Positions 10,431 to 24,400 of a DNA stretch of 64,000 bases are shown one piece after another. The notes beneath the pieces were generated by a model. It was given only the letters and a program-made list of their open reading frames with translations. It ran no database searches and was not told the DNA's origin. Numbering within the stretch: the stretch's first letter is position 1; the number at the start of each line of letters is the position of its first letter. The position numbers and the translations under genes were made by a program. Origin of the DNA: Hydractinia symbiolongicarpus (taxonomy: Eukaryota > Cnidaria > Hydrozoa > Anthoathecata > Hydractiniidae); NCBI RefSeq assembly GCF_029227915.1, contig NC_079888.1, positions 24,842,001 through 24,906,000 on the forward strand, read 5' to 3'.

Positions 10431-12865
10431 CCGTAAATCCCGGGCTTGGCCCGTATAGTCGAATGTATACAAAGAAAGTACCCTGTGTGTAAACTCATTT
10501 CCGAAAGGATTTTTTCAATTATCTTTTCACCACTAAAACGCATGAGACTGCAGTTTTCAAAAATGTTTTCATTTTTGATGAGAGGCTTAATAAAAGAGGT
10601 TTAATCGCCGGCAAACGAAAACCCGCGATTTCCCGTAAATCCCGGGCTTGGCCCGTATAGTCGAATGTATACAAAGAAAGTACCCAGGGAGTAAACTCAT
10701 TTCCTGAACGATTTTTTAAATTTTTTTTTCACCACTAAAACGCATGAGACTTGTAGTTTTCAAAAATGTTTTCATTTTTGATGAGACGCTGAATAAAAGA
10801 AGTTTAATCGCCGGTAAACGAAAACCCGCGACTTCCCGTAAATCCCGGACTCGGCCCGTATAGTCAAAAGTATACAAAGAAAGTACCCAGGGAGTAAACT
10901 CATTTCCTGAACGATTTTTTAAATTTTTTTTTCACCACTAAAATGCATGAGACTTGTAGTTTTCAAAAATGTTCTCATTTTTGATGAGACGTTGAATAAA
11001 AGAAGTTTAATCGCCGGCAAACGAAAACCCGCGATTTCCCGTAAATCCCGGACTCGGCCCGTATAGTCAAAAGTATACAAGGAAAGTACCCAGTGAGTAA
11101 ACTCATTTCTCGAAGGAATTTCTAAATTATTTTTTCACCACTAAAATGCATGAGACTTGTAGTTTTCAGAAATGTTTTCATTTTTGATGAGACGCTTAAT
11201 GAAAGTGGTTTAATCGCCGGCAAACGAAAACCCGCGATTTCCCGTAAATCCCCGGCTTGGCCCGTATAGTCGAATGTATACAAAGAAAGTACCCTGTGAG
11301 TAAACTCATTTCCAAAACGATTTTTTAAATTATCTTTTCACCACTAAAAGGCTTGAGACTTGTAGTTTTCAAAAATGTTTTTATTTTTGATGAGACGCTG
11401 AATAAAAGAAGTTTAAACGCCGGCAAACGAAAACCCGCCATTTCCCGTAAACCCCGGACTCGACCCGCATAGTCAAAAGTATACAAAGAAAGTACCCAGG
11501 GAGTAAACTCATTTCCCGAACGATTTTTTAAATTATTTTTTCACCACTAAAAGGCATGAGACTTGTAGTTTTTAAAAATGTTTTCATTTTTGATGAGACG
11601 CTTAATAAAAGTTGTTTAATCGCCGGCAAACGAAAACCCGCGATTTCCCGTAAATCCCGGGCTTGGCCCGTATAGTCGAATGTATACAAAGAAAGTACCC
11701 AGGGAGTAAACTCATTTCCTGAACGATTTTTTAAATTTTTTTTTCACCACTAAAACGCATGAGACTTGTAGTTTTCAAAAATGTTTTCATTTTTGATGAG
11801 ACGCTGAATAAAAGAAGTTTAATCGCCGGTAAACGAAAACCCGCGACTTCCCGTAATTCCCGGACTCGGCCCGTATAGTCAAAAGTATACAAAGAAAGTA
11901 CCCAGGGTGTAAACTCATTTCCCGAACGTTTTTTTAAATTATTATTTCACCACTAAAGCCCATGAGACATGTAGTTTTTAAAAATGTTTTCATTTTTGAT
12001 GAGACGCTGAATAAAAGAAGTTTAATTGCCGGCAAACGAAAACCCGCGACTTCCCGTAAATCCCGGACTGTGCCCGTATAGTCAAAAGTATACAAAGAAA
12101 GTACCCAGGGAGTAAACTCATTTCCTGAACGATTTTTTAAATTTTTTTTTCACCACTAAAATGCATGAGACTTGTAGTTTTCAAAAATGTTCTCATTTTT
12201 GATGAGACGCTGAATAAAAGAAGTTTAATCGCCGGTAAACGAAAACCCGCGACTTCCCGTAAATCCCGGACTCGGCCCGTATAGTCAAAAGTATACAAGG
12301 AAAGTACCCAGTGAGTAAACTCATTTCTCGAAGGAATTTTTAAATTATTTTTTCACCACTAAAATGCATGAGACTTGTAGTTTTCAGAAATGTTTTCATT
12401 TTTGATGAGACGCTTAATGAAAGTGGTTTAATCGCCGGCAAACGAAAACCCGCGATTTCCCGTAAATCCCCGGCTTGGCGCGTATAGTCGAATGTATACA
12501 AAGAAAGTACCCTGTGAGTAAACTCATTTCCAAAACGATTTTTTAAATTATCTTTTCACCACTAAAAGGCTTGAGACTTGTAGTTTTCAAAAATGTTTTC
12601 ATTTTTGATGAGACGCTGAATAAAAGAAGTTTAAACGCCGGCAAACGAAAACCCGCCATTTCCCGTAAACCCCGGACTCGACCCGCATAGTCAAAAGTAT
12701 ACAAAGAAAGTACCCAGGGAGTAAACTCATTTCCCGAACGATTTTTTAAATTATTTTTTCACCACTAAAAGGCATGAGACTTGTAGTTTTCAAAAATGTT
12801 TTCATTTTTGATGAGACGCTGAATAAAAGAAGTTTAATCGCCGGCAAACGAAATCCCGCGATTTC
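10430..12865 (+). repeat. 12-monomer duplication (2,435 bp), copy 1
   Basis: Many linked landmarks, several of them private, recur exactly 2,435 bp downstream. They are CTGCAG (10548/12983), GACGTTGAAT (GTTG at 10991/13426), CCCGTAATTCCC (GTAATT at 11853/14288), GGACTGTGCC (12065/14500) and TTGGCGCG (12477/14912). The CCCTGTGTG variant also occurs in both copies. The 5' boundary lies inside a CCC-tract core, where the upstream flanks of the two copies differ (AAACAAAAACC versus AAACGAAATCC). Confidence 0.9.
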
Positions 12866-15300
12866 CCGTAAATCCCGGGCTTGGCCCGTATAGTCGAATG
12901 TATACAAAGAAAGTACCCTGTGTGTAAACTCATTTCCGAAAGGATTTTTTCAATTATCTTTTCACCACTAAAACGCATGAGACTGCAGTTTTCAAAAATG
13001 TTTTCATTTTTGATGAGAGGCTTAATAAAAGAGGTTTAATCGCCGGCAAACGAAAACCCGCGATTTCCCGTAAATCCCGGGCTTGGCCCGTATAGTCGAA
13101 TGTATACAAAGAAAGTACCCAGGGAGTAAACTCATTTCCTGAACGATTTTTTAAATTTTTTTTTCACCACTAAAACGCATGAGACTTGTAGTTTTCAAAA
13201 ATGTTTTCATTTTTGATGAGACGCTGAATAAAAGAAGTTTAATCGCCGGTAAACGAAAACCCGCGACTTCCCGTAAATCCCGGACTCGGCCCGTATAGTC
13301 AAAAGTATACAAAGAAAGTACCCAGGGAGTAAACTCATTTCCTGAACGATTTTTTAAATTTTTTTTTCACCACTAAAATGCATGAGACTTGTAGTTTTCA
13401 AAAATGTTCTCATTTTTGATGAGACGTTGAATAAAAGAAGTTTAATCGCCGGCAAACGAAAACCCGCGATTTCCCGTAAATCCCGGACTCGGCCCGTATA
13501 GTCAAAAGTATACAAGGAAAGTACCCAGTGAGTAAACTCATTTCTCGAAGGAATTTCTAAATTATTTTTTCACCACTAAAATGCATGAGACTTGTAGTTT
13601 TCAGAAATGTTTTCATTTTTGATGAGACGCTTAATGAAAGTGGTTTAATCGCCGGCAAACGAAAACCCGCGATTTCCCGTAAATCCCCGGCTTGGCCCGT
13701 ATAGTCGAATGTATACAAAGAAAGTACCCTGTGAGTAAACTCATTTCCAAAACGATTTTTTAAATTATCTTTTCACCACTAAAAGGCTTGAGACTTGTAG
13801 TTTTCAAAAATGTTTTTATTTTTGATGAGACGCTGAATAAAAGAAGTTTAAACGCCGGCAAACGAAAACCCGCCATTTCCCGTAAACCCCGGACTCGACC
13901 CGCATAGTCAAAAGTATACAAAGAAAGTACCCAGGGAGTAAACTCATTTCCCGAACGATTTTTTAAATTATTTTTTCACCACTAAAAGGCATGAGACTTG
14001 TAGTTTTTAAAAATGTTTTCATTTTTGATGAGACGCTTAATAAAAGTTGTTTAATCGCCGGCAAACGAAAACCCGCGATTTCCCGTAAATCCCGGGCTTG
14101 GCCCGTATAGTCGAATGTATACAAAGAAAGTACCCAGGGAGTAAACTCATTTCCTGAACGATTTTTTAAATTTTTTTTTCACCACTAAAACGCATGAGAC
14201 TTGTAGTTTTCAAAAATGTTTTCATTTTTGATGAGACGCTGAATAAAAGAAGTTTAATCGCCGGTAAACGAAAACCCGCGACTTCCCGTAATTCCCGGAC
14301 TCGGCCCGTATAGTCAAAAGTATACAAAGAAAGTACCCAGGGTGTAAACTCATTTCCCGAACGTTTTTTTAAATTATTATTTCACCACTAAAGCCCATGA
14401 GACATGTAGTTTTTAAAAATGTTTTCATTTTTGATGAGACGCTGAATAAAAGAAGTTTAATTGCCGGCAAACGAAAACCCGCGACTTCCCGTAAATCCCG
14501 GACTGTGCCCGTATAGTCAAAAGTATACAAAGAAAGTACCCAGGGAGTAAACTCATTTCCTGAACGATTTTTTAAATTTTTTTTTCACCACTAAAATGCA
14601 TGAGACTTGTAGTTTTCAAAAATGTTCTCATTTTTGATGAGACGCTGAATAAAAGAAGTTTAATCGCCGGTAAACGAAAACCCGCGACTTCCCGTAAATC
14701 CCGGACTCGGCCCGTATAGTCAAAAGTATACAAGGAAAGTACCCAGTGAGTAAACTCATTTCTCGAAGGAATTTTTAAATTATTTTTTCACCACTAAAAT
14801 GCATGAGACTTGTAGTTTTCAGAAATGTTTTCATTTTTGATGAGACGCTTAATGAAAGTGGTTTAATCGCCGGCAAACGAAAACCCGCGATTTCCCGTAA
14901 ATCCCCGGCTTGGCGCGTATAGTCGAATGTATACAAAGAAAGTACCCTGTGAGTAAACTCATTTCCAAAACGATTTTTTAAATTATCTTTTCACCACTAA
15001 AAGGCTTGAGACTTGTAGTTTTCAAAAATGTTTTCATTTTTGATGAGACGCTGAATAAAAGAAGTTTAAACGCCGGCAAACGAAAACCCGCCATTTCCCG
15101 TAAACCCCGGACTCGACCCGCATAGTCAAAAGTATACAAAGAAAGTACCCAGGGAGTAAACTCATTTCCCGAACGATTTTTTAAATTATTTTTTCACCAC
15201 TAAAAGGCATGAGACTTGTAGTTTTCAAAAATGTTTTCATTTTTGATGAGACGCTGAATAAAAGAAGTTTAATCGCCGGCAAACGAAATCCCGCGATTTC
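12866..15300 (+). repeat. 12-monomer duplication (2,435 bp), copy 2
   Basis: This is a near-identical tandem copy of 10,430-12,865. It begins in a monomer that combines the AAATCCCGCG head of one subtype with the GTCGAATG and CCCTGTGTG of another, which is the tandem-duplication joint. Beyond about 15,300 the sequence departs into CCCAGGGAG instead of CCCTGTGTG. The near absence of differences between copies implies a recent event relative to other blocks. Confidence 0.9.
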
Positions 15301-16019
15301 CCGTAAATCCCGGGCTTGGCCCGTATAGTCGAATGTATACAAAGAAAGTACCCAGGGAGTAAACTCATTTCCTGAACGATTTTTTAAATTTTTTTTTCAC
15401 CACTAAAATGCATGAGACTTGTAGTTTTCAAAAATGTTCTCATTTTTGATGAGACGCTGAATAAAAGAAGTTTAATCGCCGGTAAACGAAAACCCGCGAC
15501 TTCCCGTAAATCCCGGACTCGGCCCGTATAGTCAAAAGTATACAAAGAAAGTACCCAGGGTGTAAACTCATTTCCCGAACGTTTTTTTAAATTATTATTT
15601 CACCACTAAAGCCCATGAGACATGTAGTTTTTAAAAATGTTTTCATTTTTGATGAGACGCTGAATAAAAGAAGTTTAATTGCCGGCAAACGAAAACCCGC
15701 GATTTCCCGTAAATCCCGGGCTTGGCCCGTATAGTCGAATGTATACAAAGAAAGTACCCAGGGAGTAAACTCATTTCCTGAACGATTTTTTAAATTTTTT
15801 TTTCACCACTAAAACGCATGAGACTTGTAGTTTTCAAAAATGTTTTCATTTTTGATGAGACGCTGAATAAAAGAAGTTTAATCGCCGGTAAACGAAAACC
15901 CGCGACTTCCCGTAAATCCCGGACTCGGCCCGTATAGTCAAAAGTATACAAAGAAAGTACCCAGGGTGTAAACTCATTTCCCGAACGTTTTTTTAAATTA
16001 TTATTTCACCACTAAAGCC
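15301..16019 (+). repeat. junction segment of three to four monomers
   Basis: It contains a TTCTCATTTTTG monomer, a GAGACATGTAG monomer whose core switches from AATTGCCGG to GATTTCCCG with GGGCTTGG (switch at about 15,685-15,720), and a GGTAAACG monomer. It separates the second 12-mer copy from the six-mer tandem that follows. Confidence 0.65.
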
Positions 16020-17237
16020 CATGAGACATGTAGTTTTTAAAAATGTTTTCATTTTTGATGAGACGCTGAATAAAAGAAGTTTAATTGCCGGCAAACGAAA
16101 ACCCGCGACTTCCCGTAAATCCCGGACTGTGCCCGTATAGTCAAAAGTATACAAAGAAAGTACCCAGGGAGTAAACTCATTTCCTGAACGATTTTTTAAA
16201 TTTTTTTTTCACCACTAAAATGCATGAGACTTGTAGTTTTCAAAAATGTTCTCATTTTTGATGAGACGCTGAATAAAAGAAGTTTAATCGCCGGTAAACG
16301 AAAACCCGCGACTTCCCGTAAATCCCGGACTCGGCCCGTATAGTCAAAAGTATACAAGGAAAGTACCCAGTGAGTAAACTCATTTCTCGAAGGAATTTTT
16401 AAATTATTTTTTCACCACTAAAATGCATGAGACTTGTAGTTTTCAGAAATGTTTTCATTTTTGATGAGACGCTTAATGAAAGTGGTTTAATCGCCGGCAA
16501 ACGAAAACCCGCGATTTCCCGTAAATCCCCGGCTTGGCGCGTATAGTCGAATGTATACAAAGAAAGTACCCTGTGAGTAAACTCATTTCCAAAACGATTT
16601 TTTAAATTATCTTTTCACCACTAAAAGGCTTGAGACTTGTAGTTTTCAAAAATGTTTTCATTTTTGATGAGACGCTGAATAAAAGAAGTTTAAACGCCGG
16701 CAAACGAAAACCCGCCATTTCCCGTAAACCCCGGACTCGACCCGCATAGTCAAAAGTATACAAAGAAAGTACCCAGGGAGTAAACTCATTTCCCGAACGA
16801 TTTTTTAAATTATTTTTTCACCACTAAAAGGCATGAGACTTGTAGTTTTCAAAAATGTTTTCATTTTTGATGAGACGCTGAATAAAAGAAGTTTAATCGC
16901 CGGCAAACGAAATCCCGCGATTTCCCGTAAATCCCGGGCTTGGCCCGTATAGTCGAATGTATACAAAGAAAGTACCCAGGGAGTAAACTCATTTCCTGAA
17001 CGATTTTTTAAATTTTTTTTTCACCACTAAAATGCATGAGACTTGTAGTTTTCAAAAATGTTCTCATTTTTGATGAGACGCTGAATAAAAGAAGTTTAAT
17101 CGCCGGTAAACGAAAACCCGCGACTTCCCGTAAATCCCGGACTCGGCCCGTATAGTCAAAAGTACACAAAGAAAGTACCCAGGGTGTAAACTCATTTCCC
17201 GAACGTTTTTTTAAATTATTATTTCACCACTAAAGCC
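16020..17237 (+). repeat. six-monomer higher-order unit (1,218 bp), copy 1
   Basis: The order is GAGACATG head with GGACTGTGCC (16124); TTCTCATT; CTTAATGAAAGTGG with GGCGCG (16536); AGGCTTGAG with CGCATAG; AGGCATGAG with AAATCCCG; TTCTCATT. The next copy starts exactly 1,218 bp later. Confidence 0.85.
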
Positions 17238-20200
17238 CATGAGACATGTAGTTTTTAAAAATGTTTTCATTTTTGATGAGACGCTGAATAAAAGAAGTTT
17301 AATTGCCGGCAAACGAAAACCCGCGACTTCCCGTAAATCCCGGACTGTGCCCGTATAGTCAAAAGTATACAAAGAAAGTACCCAGGGAGTAAACTCATTT
17401 CCTGAACGATTTTTTAAATTTTTTTTTCACCACTAAAATGCATGAGACTTGTAGTTTTCAAAAATGTTCTCATTTTTGATGAGACGCTGAATAAAAGAAG
17501 TTTAATCGCCGGTAAACGAAAACCCGCGACTTCCCGTAAATCCCGGACTCGGCCCGTATAGTCAAAAGTATACAAGGAAAGTACCCAGTGAGTAAACTCA
17601 TTTCTCGAAGGAATTTTTAAATTATTTTTTCACCACTAAAATGCATGAGACTTGTAGTTTTCAGAAATGTTTTCATTTTTGATGAGACGCTTAATGAAAG
17701 TGGTTTAATCGCCGGCAAACGAAAACCCGCGATTTCCCGTAAATCCCCGGCTTGGCGCGTATAGTCGAATGTATACAAAGAAAGTACCCTGTGAGTAAAC
17801 TCATTTCCAAAACGATTTTTTAAATTATCTTTTCACCACTAAAAGGCTTGAGACTTGTAGTTTTCAAAAATGTTTTCATTTTTGATGAGACGCTGAATAA
17901 AAGAAGTTTAAACGCCGGCAAACGAAAACCCGCCATTTCCCGTAAACCCCGGACTCGACCCGCATAGTCAAAAGTATACAAAGAAAGTACCCAGGGAGTA
18001 AACTCATTTCCCGAACGATTTTTTAAATTATTTTTTCACCACTAAAAGGCATGAGACTTGTAGTTTTCAAAAATGTTTTCATTTTTGATGAGACGCTGAA
18101 TAAAAGAAGTTTAATCGCCGGCAAACGAAATCCCGCGATTTCCCGTAAATCCCGGGCTTGGCCCGTATAGTCGAATGTATACAAAGAAAGTACCCAGGGA
18201 GTAAACTCATTTCCTGAACGATTTTTTAAATTTTTTTTTCACCACTAAAATGCATGAGACTTGTAGTTTTCAAAAATGTTCTCATTTTTGATGAGACGCT
18301 GAATAAAAGAAGTTTAATCGCCGGTAAACGAAAACCCGCCACTTCCCGTAAATCCCGGACTCGGCCCGTATAGTCAAAAGTATACAAAGAAAGTACCCGG
18401 GGTGTAAACTCATTTCCCGAACGATTTTTTAAATTATTATTTCACCACTAAAGCCCATGACACTTGTAGTTTTTAAAAATGTTTTCATTTTTGATGAGAC
18501 GCTGAATAAAAGTTGTTTAATCGCCGGCAAACAAAAACCCGCGATTTCCCGTAAATCCCGGGCTTGGCCCGTATAGTCGAATGTATACAAAGAAAGTACC
18601 CTGTGAGTAAACTCATTTCCGAAAGGATTTTTTTAATTATCTTTTCACCACTAAAACGCATGAGACTTGCAGTTTTCAAAAATGTTTTCATTTTTGATGA
18701 GAGGCTTAATAAAAGAGGTTTAATCGCCGGCAAACGAAATCCCGCGATTTCCCGTAAATCCCGGGCTTGGCCCGTATAGTCGAATGTATACAAAGAAAGT
18801 ACCCAGGGAGTAAACTCATTTCCTGAACGATTTTTTAAATTTTTTTTCACCACTAAAACGCATGAGACTTGTAGTTTTCAAAAATGTTTTCATTTTTGAT
18901 GAGACGCTGAATAAAAGAAGTTTAATCGCCGGTAAACGAAAACCCGCGACTTCCCGTAAATCCCGGACTCGGCCCGTATAGTCAAAAGTATACAAAGAAA
19001 GTACCCGGGGTGTAAACTCATTTCCCGAACGATTTTTTAAATTATTATTTCACCACTTAAGCCCATGAGACTTGTAGTTTTTAAAAATGTTTTCATTTTT
19101 GATGAGACGCTGAATAAAAGAAGTTTAATCGCCGGTAAACGAAAACCCGCGACTTCCCGTAAATCCCGGACTCGGCCCGTATAGTCAAAAGTATACAAAG
19201 AAAGTACCCGGGGTGTAAACTCATTTCCCGAACGATTTTTTAAATTATTATTTCACCACTTAAGCCCATGAGACTTGTAGTTTTTAAAAATGTTTTCATT
19301 TTTGATGAGACGCTGAATAAAAGAAGTTTAATCGCCGGTAAACGAAAACCCGCGACTTCCCGTAAATCCCGGACTCGGCCCGTATAGTCAAAAGTATACA
19401 AAGAAAGTACCCGGGGTGTAAACTCATTTCCCGAACGATTTTTTAAATTATTATTTCACCACTAAAGCCCATGAGACTTGTAGTTTTTAAAAATGTTTTC
19501 ATTTTTGATGAGACGCTGAATAAAAGAAGTTTAATTGCCGGCAAACGAAAACCCGCGACTTCCCGTAAATCCCGGACTCGGCCCGTATAGTCAAAAGTAT
19601 ACAAAGAAAGTACCCAGGGAGTAAACTCATTTCCCGAACGAATTTTTAAATTAATTTTCACCACTAAAACGCATGACACTTGTAGTTTTCAAAAATGTTT
19701 TCATTTTTGATGAGACGCTGAATAAAAGAAGTTTAATCGCCGGTAAACGAAAACCCGCGACTTCCCGTAAATCCCGGACTCGGCCCGTATAGTCAAAAGT
19801 ATACAAAGAAAGTACCCGGGGTGTAAACTCATTTCCCGAACGATTTTTTAAATTATTATTTCACCACTAAAGCCCATGAGACTTGTAGTTTTTAAAAATG
19901 TTTTCATTTTTGATGAGACGCTGAATAAAAGTTGTTTAATCGCCGGCAAACAAAAACCCGCGATTTCCCGTAAATCCCGGGCTTGGCCCGTATAGTCGAA
20001 TGTATACAAAGAAAGTACCCTGTGAGTAAACTCATTTCCAAAAGGATTTTTTTAATTATCTTTTCACCACTAAAACGCATGAGACTTGCAGTTTTCAAAA
20101 ATGTTTTCATTTTTGATGAGAGGCTTAATAAAAGAGGTTTAATCGCCGGCAAACGAAATCCCGCGATTTCCCGTAAATCCCGGGCTTGGCCCGTATAGTC

Positions 20201-21410
20201 GAATGTATACAAAGAAAGTACCCAGGGAGTAAACTCATTTCCTGAACGATTTTTTAAATTTTTTTTCACCACTAAAACGCATGAGACTTGTAGTTTTCAA
20301 AAATGTTTTCATTTTTGATGAGACGCTGAATAAAAGAAGTTTAATCGCCGGTAAACGAAAACCCGCGACTTCCCGTAAATCCCGGACTCGGCCCGTATAG
20401 TCAAAAGTATACAAAGAAAGTACCCGGGGTGTAAACTCATTTCCCGAACGATTTTTTAAATTATTATTTCACCACTTAAGCCCATGAGACTTGTAGTTTT
20501 TAAAAATGTTTTCATTTTTGATGAGACGCTGAATAAAAGAAGTTTAATCGCCGGTAAACGAAAACCCGCGACTTCCCGTAAATCCCGGACTCGGCCCGTA
20601 TAGTCAAAAGTATACAAAGAAAGTACCCGGGGTGTAAACTCATTTCCCGAACGATTTTTTAAATTATTATTTCACCACTAAAGCCCATGAGACTTGTAGT
20701 TTTTAAAAATGTTTTCATTTTTGATGAGACGCTGAATAAAAGAAGTTTAATTGCCGGCAAACGAAAACCCGCGACTTCCCGTAAATCCCGGACTCGGCCC
20801 GTATAGTCAAAAGTATACAAAGAAAGTACCCAGGGAGTAAACTCATTTCCCGAACGATTTTTTAAATTAATTTTCACCACTAAAACGCATGACACTTGTA
20901 GTTTTCAAAAATGTTTTCATTTTTGATGAGACGCTGAATAAAAGAAGTTTAATCGCCGGTAAACGAAAACCCGCGACTTCCCGTAAATCCCAGACTCGGC
21001 CCGTATAGTCAAAAGTATACAAAGAAAGTACCCGGGGTGTAAACTCATTTCCCGAACGATTTTTTAAATTATTACTTCACCACTAAAGCCCATGAGACTT
21101 GTAGTTTTTAAAAATGTTTTCATTTTTGATGAGACGCTGAATAAAAGAAGTTTAATTGCCGGCAAACGAAAACCCGCCACTTCCCGTAAATCCCGGACTC
21201 GGCCCGTATAGTCAAAAGTATACAAAGAAAGTACCCAGGAAGTAAACTCATTTCCCGAACGATTTTTTAAATTAATTTTCACCACTAAAACGCATGAGAC
21301 TTGTAGTTTTCAAAAATGTTTTCATTTTTGATGAGAGGCTTAATAAAAGAGGTTTAATCGCCGGCAAACGAAATCCCGCGATTTCCCGTAAATCCCGGGC
21401 TTGGCCCGTA
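17152..21410 (+). repeat. 21-monomer duplication (4,258 bp), copy 1
   Basis: Landmarks recur 4,257-4,258 bp downstream. They are GGACTGTGCC (17342/21600), GGCGCG (17754/22012), CATGACACTTG heads (about 18,460 and 19,675, matched at about 22,715 and 23,930), CTTAAG (19056/23313 and 19259/23516), CCCAGACTCGG (about 20,990/25,249) and the TTATTACTTCACC tail (about 21,065/25,323). It contains runs of nearly identical GGTAAACG / CCCGGGGTG monomers at 18.9-19.4 and 20.3-20.7 kb. Confidence 0.9.
17238..18455 (+). repeat. six-monomer higher-order unit (1,218 bp), copy 2
   Basis: It has the same subtype order, with GGACTGTGCC at 17342 and GGCGCG at 17754. This unit is also the 5' part of the larger 4,258-bp duplication, so the six-mer duplication preceded the 21-mer one. 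Confidence 0.85.
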
Positions 21411-24400
21411 TAGTCAAAAGTATACAAAGAAAGTACCCAGGGTGTAAACTCATTTCCCGAACGTTTTTTTAAATTATTATTTCACCACTAAAGCCCATGA
21501 GACATGTAGTTTTTAAAAATGTTTTCATTTTTGATGAGACGCTGAATAAAAGAAGTTTAATTGCCGGCAAACGAAAACCCGCGACTTCCCGTAAATCCCG
21601 GACTGTGCCCGTATAGTCAAAAGTATACAAAGAAAGTACCCAGGGAGTAAACTCATTTCCTGAACGATTTTTTAAATTTTTTTTTCACCACTAAAATGCA
21701 TGAGACTTGTAGTTTTCAAAAATGTTCTCATTTTTGATGAGACGCTGAATAAAAGAAGTTTAATCGCCGGTAAACGAAAACCCGCGACTTCCCGTAAATC
21801 CCGGACTCGGCCCGTATAGTCAAAAGTATACAAGGAAAGTACCCAGTGAGTAAACTCATTTCTCGAAGGAATTTTTAAATTATTTTTTCACCACTAAAAT
21901 GCATGAGACTTGTAGTTTTCAGAAATGTTTTCATTTTTGATGAGACGCTTAATGAAAGTGGTTTAATCGCCGGCAAACGAAAACCCGCGATTTCCCGTAA
22001 ATCCCCGGCTTGGCGCGTATAGTCGAATGTATACAAAGAAAGTACCCTGTGAGTAAACTCATTTCCAAAACGATTTTTTAAATTATCTTTTCACCACTAA
22101 AAGGCTTGAGACTTGTAGTTTTCAAAAATGTTTTCATTTTTGATGAGACGCTGAATAAAAGAAGTTTAAACGCCGGCAAACGAAAACCCGCCATTTCCCG
22201 TAAACCCCGGACTCGACCCGCATAGTCAAAAGTATACAAAGAAAGTACCCAGGGAGTAAACTCATTTTCCGAACGATTTTTTAAATTATTTTTTCACCAC
22301 TAAAAGGCATGAGACTTGTAGTTTTCAAAAATGTTTTCATTTTTGATGAGACGCTGAATAAAAGAAGTTTAATCGCCGGCAAACGAAATCCCGCGATTTC
22401 CCGTAAATCCCGGGCTTGGCCCGTATAGTCGAATGTATACAAAGAAAGTACCCAGGGAGTAAACTCATTTCCTGAACGATTTTTTAAATTTTTTTTTCAC
22501 CACTAAAATGCATGAGACTTGTAGTTTTCAAAAATGTTCTCATTTTTGATGAGACGCTGAATAAAAGAAGTTTAATCGCCGGTAAACGAAAACCCGCGAC
22601 TTCCCGTAAATCCCGGACTCGGCCCGTATAGTCAAAAGTATACAAAGAAAGTACCCGGGGTGTAAACTCATTTCCCGAACGATTTTTTAAATTATTATTT
22701 CACCACTAAAGCCCATGACACTTGTAGTTTTTAAAAATGTTTTCATTTTTGATGAGACGCTGAATAAAAGTTGTTTAATCGCCGGCAAACAAAAACCCGC
22801 GATTTCCCGTAAATCCCGGGCTTGGCCCGTATAGTCGAATGTATACAAAGAAAGTACCCTGTGAGTAAACTCATTTCCGAAAGGATTTTTTTAATTATCT
22901 TTTCACCACTAAAACGCATGAGACTTGCAGTTTTCAAAAATGTTTTCATTTTTGATGAGAGGCTTAATAAGAGAGGTTTAATCGCCGGCAAACGAAATCC
23001 CGCGATTTCCCGTAAATCCCGGGCTTGGCCCGTATAGTCGAATGTATACAAAGAAAGTACCCAGGGAGTAAACTCATTTCCTGAACGATTTTTTAAATTT
23101 TTTTTCACCACTAAAACGCATGAGACTTGTAGTTTTCAAAAATGTTTTCATTTTTGATGAGACGCTGAATAAAAGAAGTTTAATCGCCGGTAAACGAAAA
23201 CCCGCGACTTCCCGTAAATCCCGGACTCGGCCCGTATAGTCAAAAGTATACAAAGAAAGTACCCGGGGTGTAAACTCATTTCCCGAACGATTTTTAAATT
23301 ATTATTTCACCACTTAAGCCCATGAGACTTGTAGTTTTTAAAAATGTTTTCATTTTTGATGAGACGCTGAATAAAAGAAGTTTAATCGCCGGTAAACGAA
23401 AACCCGCGACTTCCCGTAAATCCCGGACTCGGCCCGTATAGTCAAAAGTATACAAAGAAAGTACCCGGGGTGTAAACTCATTTCCCGAACGATTTTTTAA
23501 ATTATTATTTCACCACTTAAGCCCATGAGACTTGTAGTTTTTAAAAATGTTTTCATTTTTGATGAGACGCTGAATAAAAGAAGTTTAATCGCCGGTAAAC
23601 GAAAACCCGCGACTTCCCGTAAATCCCGGACTCGGCCCGTATAGTCAAAAGTATACAAAGAAAGTACCCGGGGTGTAAACTCATTTCCCGAACGATTTTT
23701 TAAATTATTATTTCACCACTAAAGCCCATGAGACTTGTAGTTTTTAAAAATGTTTTCATTTTTGATGAGACGCTGAATAAAAGAAGTTTAATTGCCGGCA
23801 AACGAAAACCCGCGACTTCCCGTAAATCCCGGACTCGGCCCGTATAGTCAAAAGTATACAAAGAAAGTACCCAGGGAGTAAATTCATTTCCCGAACGAAT
23901 TTTTAAATTAATTTTCACCACTAAAACGCATGACACTTGTAGTTTTCAAAAATGTTTTCATTTTTGATGAGACGCTGAATAAAAGAAGTTTAATCGCCGG
24001 TAAACGAAAACCCGCGACTTCCCGTAAATCCCGGACTCGGCCCGTATAGTCAAAAGTATACAAAGAAAGTACCCGGGGTGTAAACTCATTTCCCGAACGA
24101 TTTTTTAAATTATTATTTCACCACTAAAGCCCATGAGACTTGTAGTTTTTAAAAATGTTTTCATTTTTGATGAGACGCTGAATAAAAGTTGTTTAATCGC
24201 CGGCAAACAAAAACCCGCGATTTCCCGTAAATCCCGGGCTTGGCCCGTATAGTCGAATGTATACAAAGAAAGTACCCTGTGAGTAAACTCATTTCCGAAA
24301 GGATTTTTTTAATTATCTTTTCACCACTAAAACGCATGAGACTTGCAGTTTTCAAAAATGTTTTCGTTTTTGATGAGAGGCTTAATAAAAGAGGTTTAAT

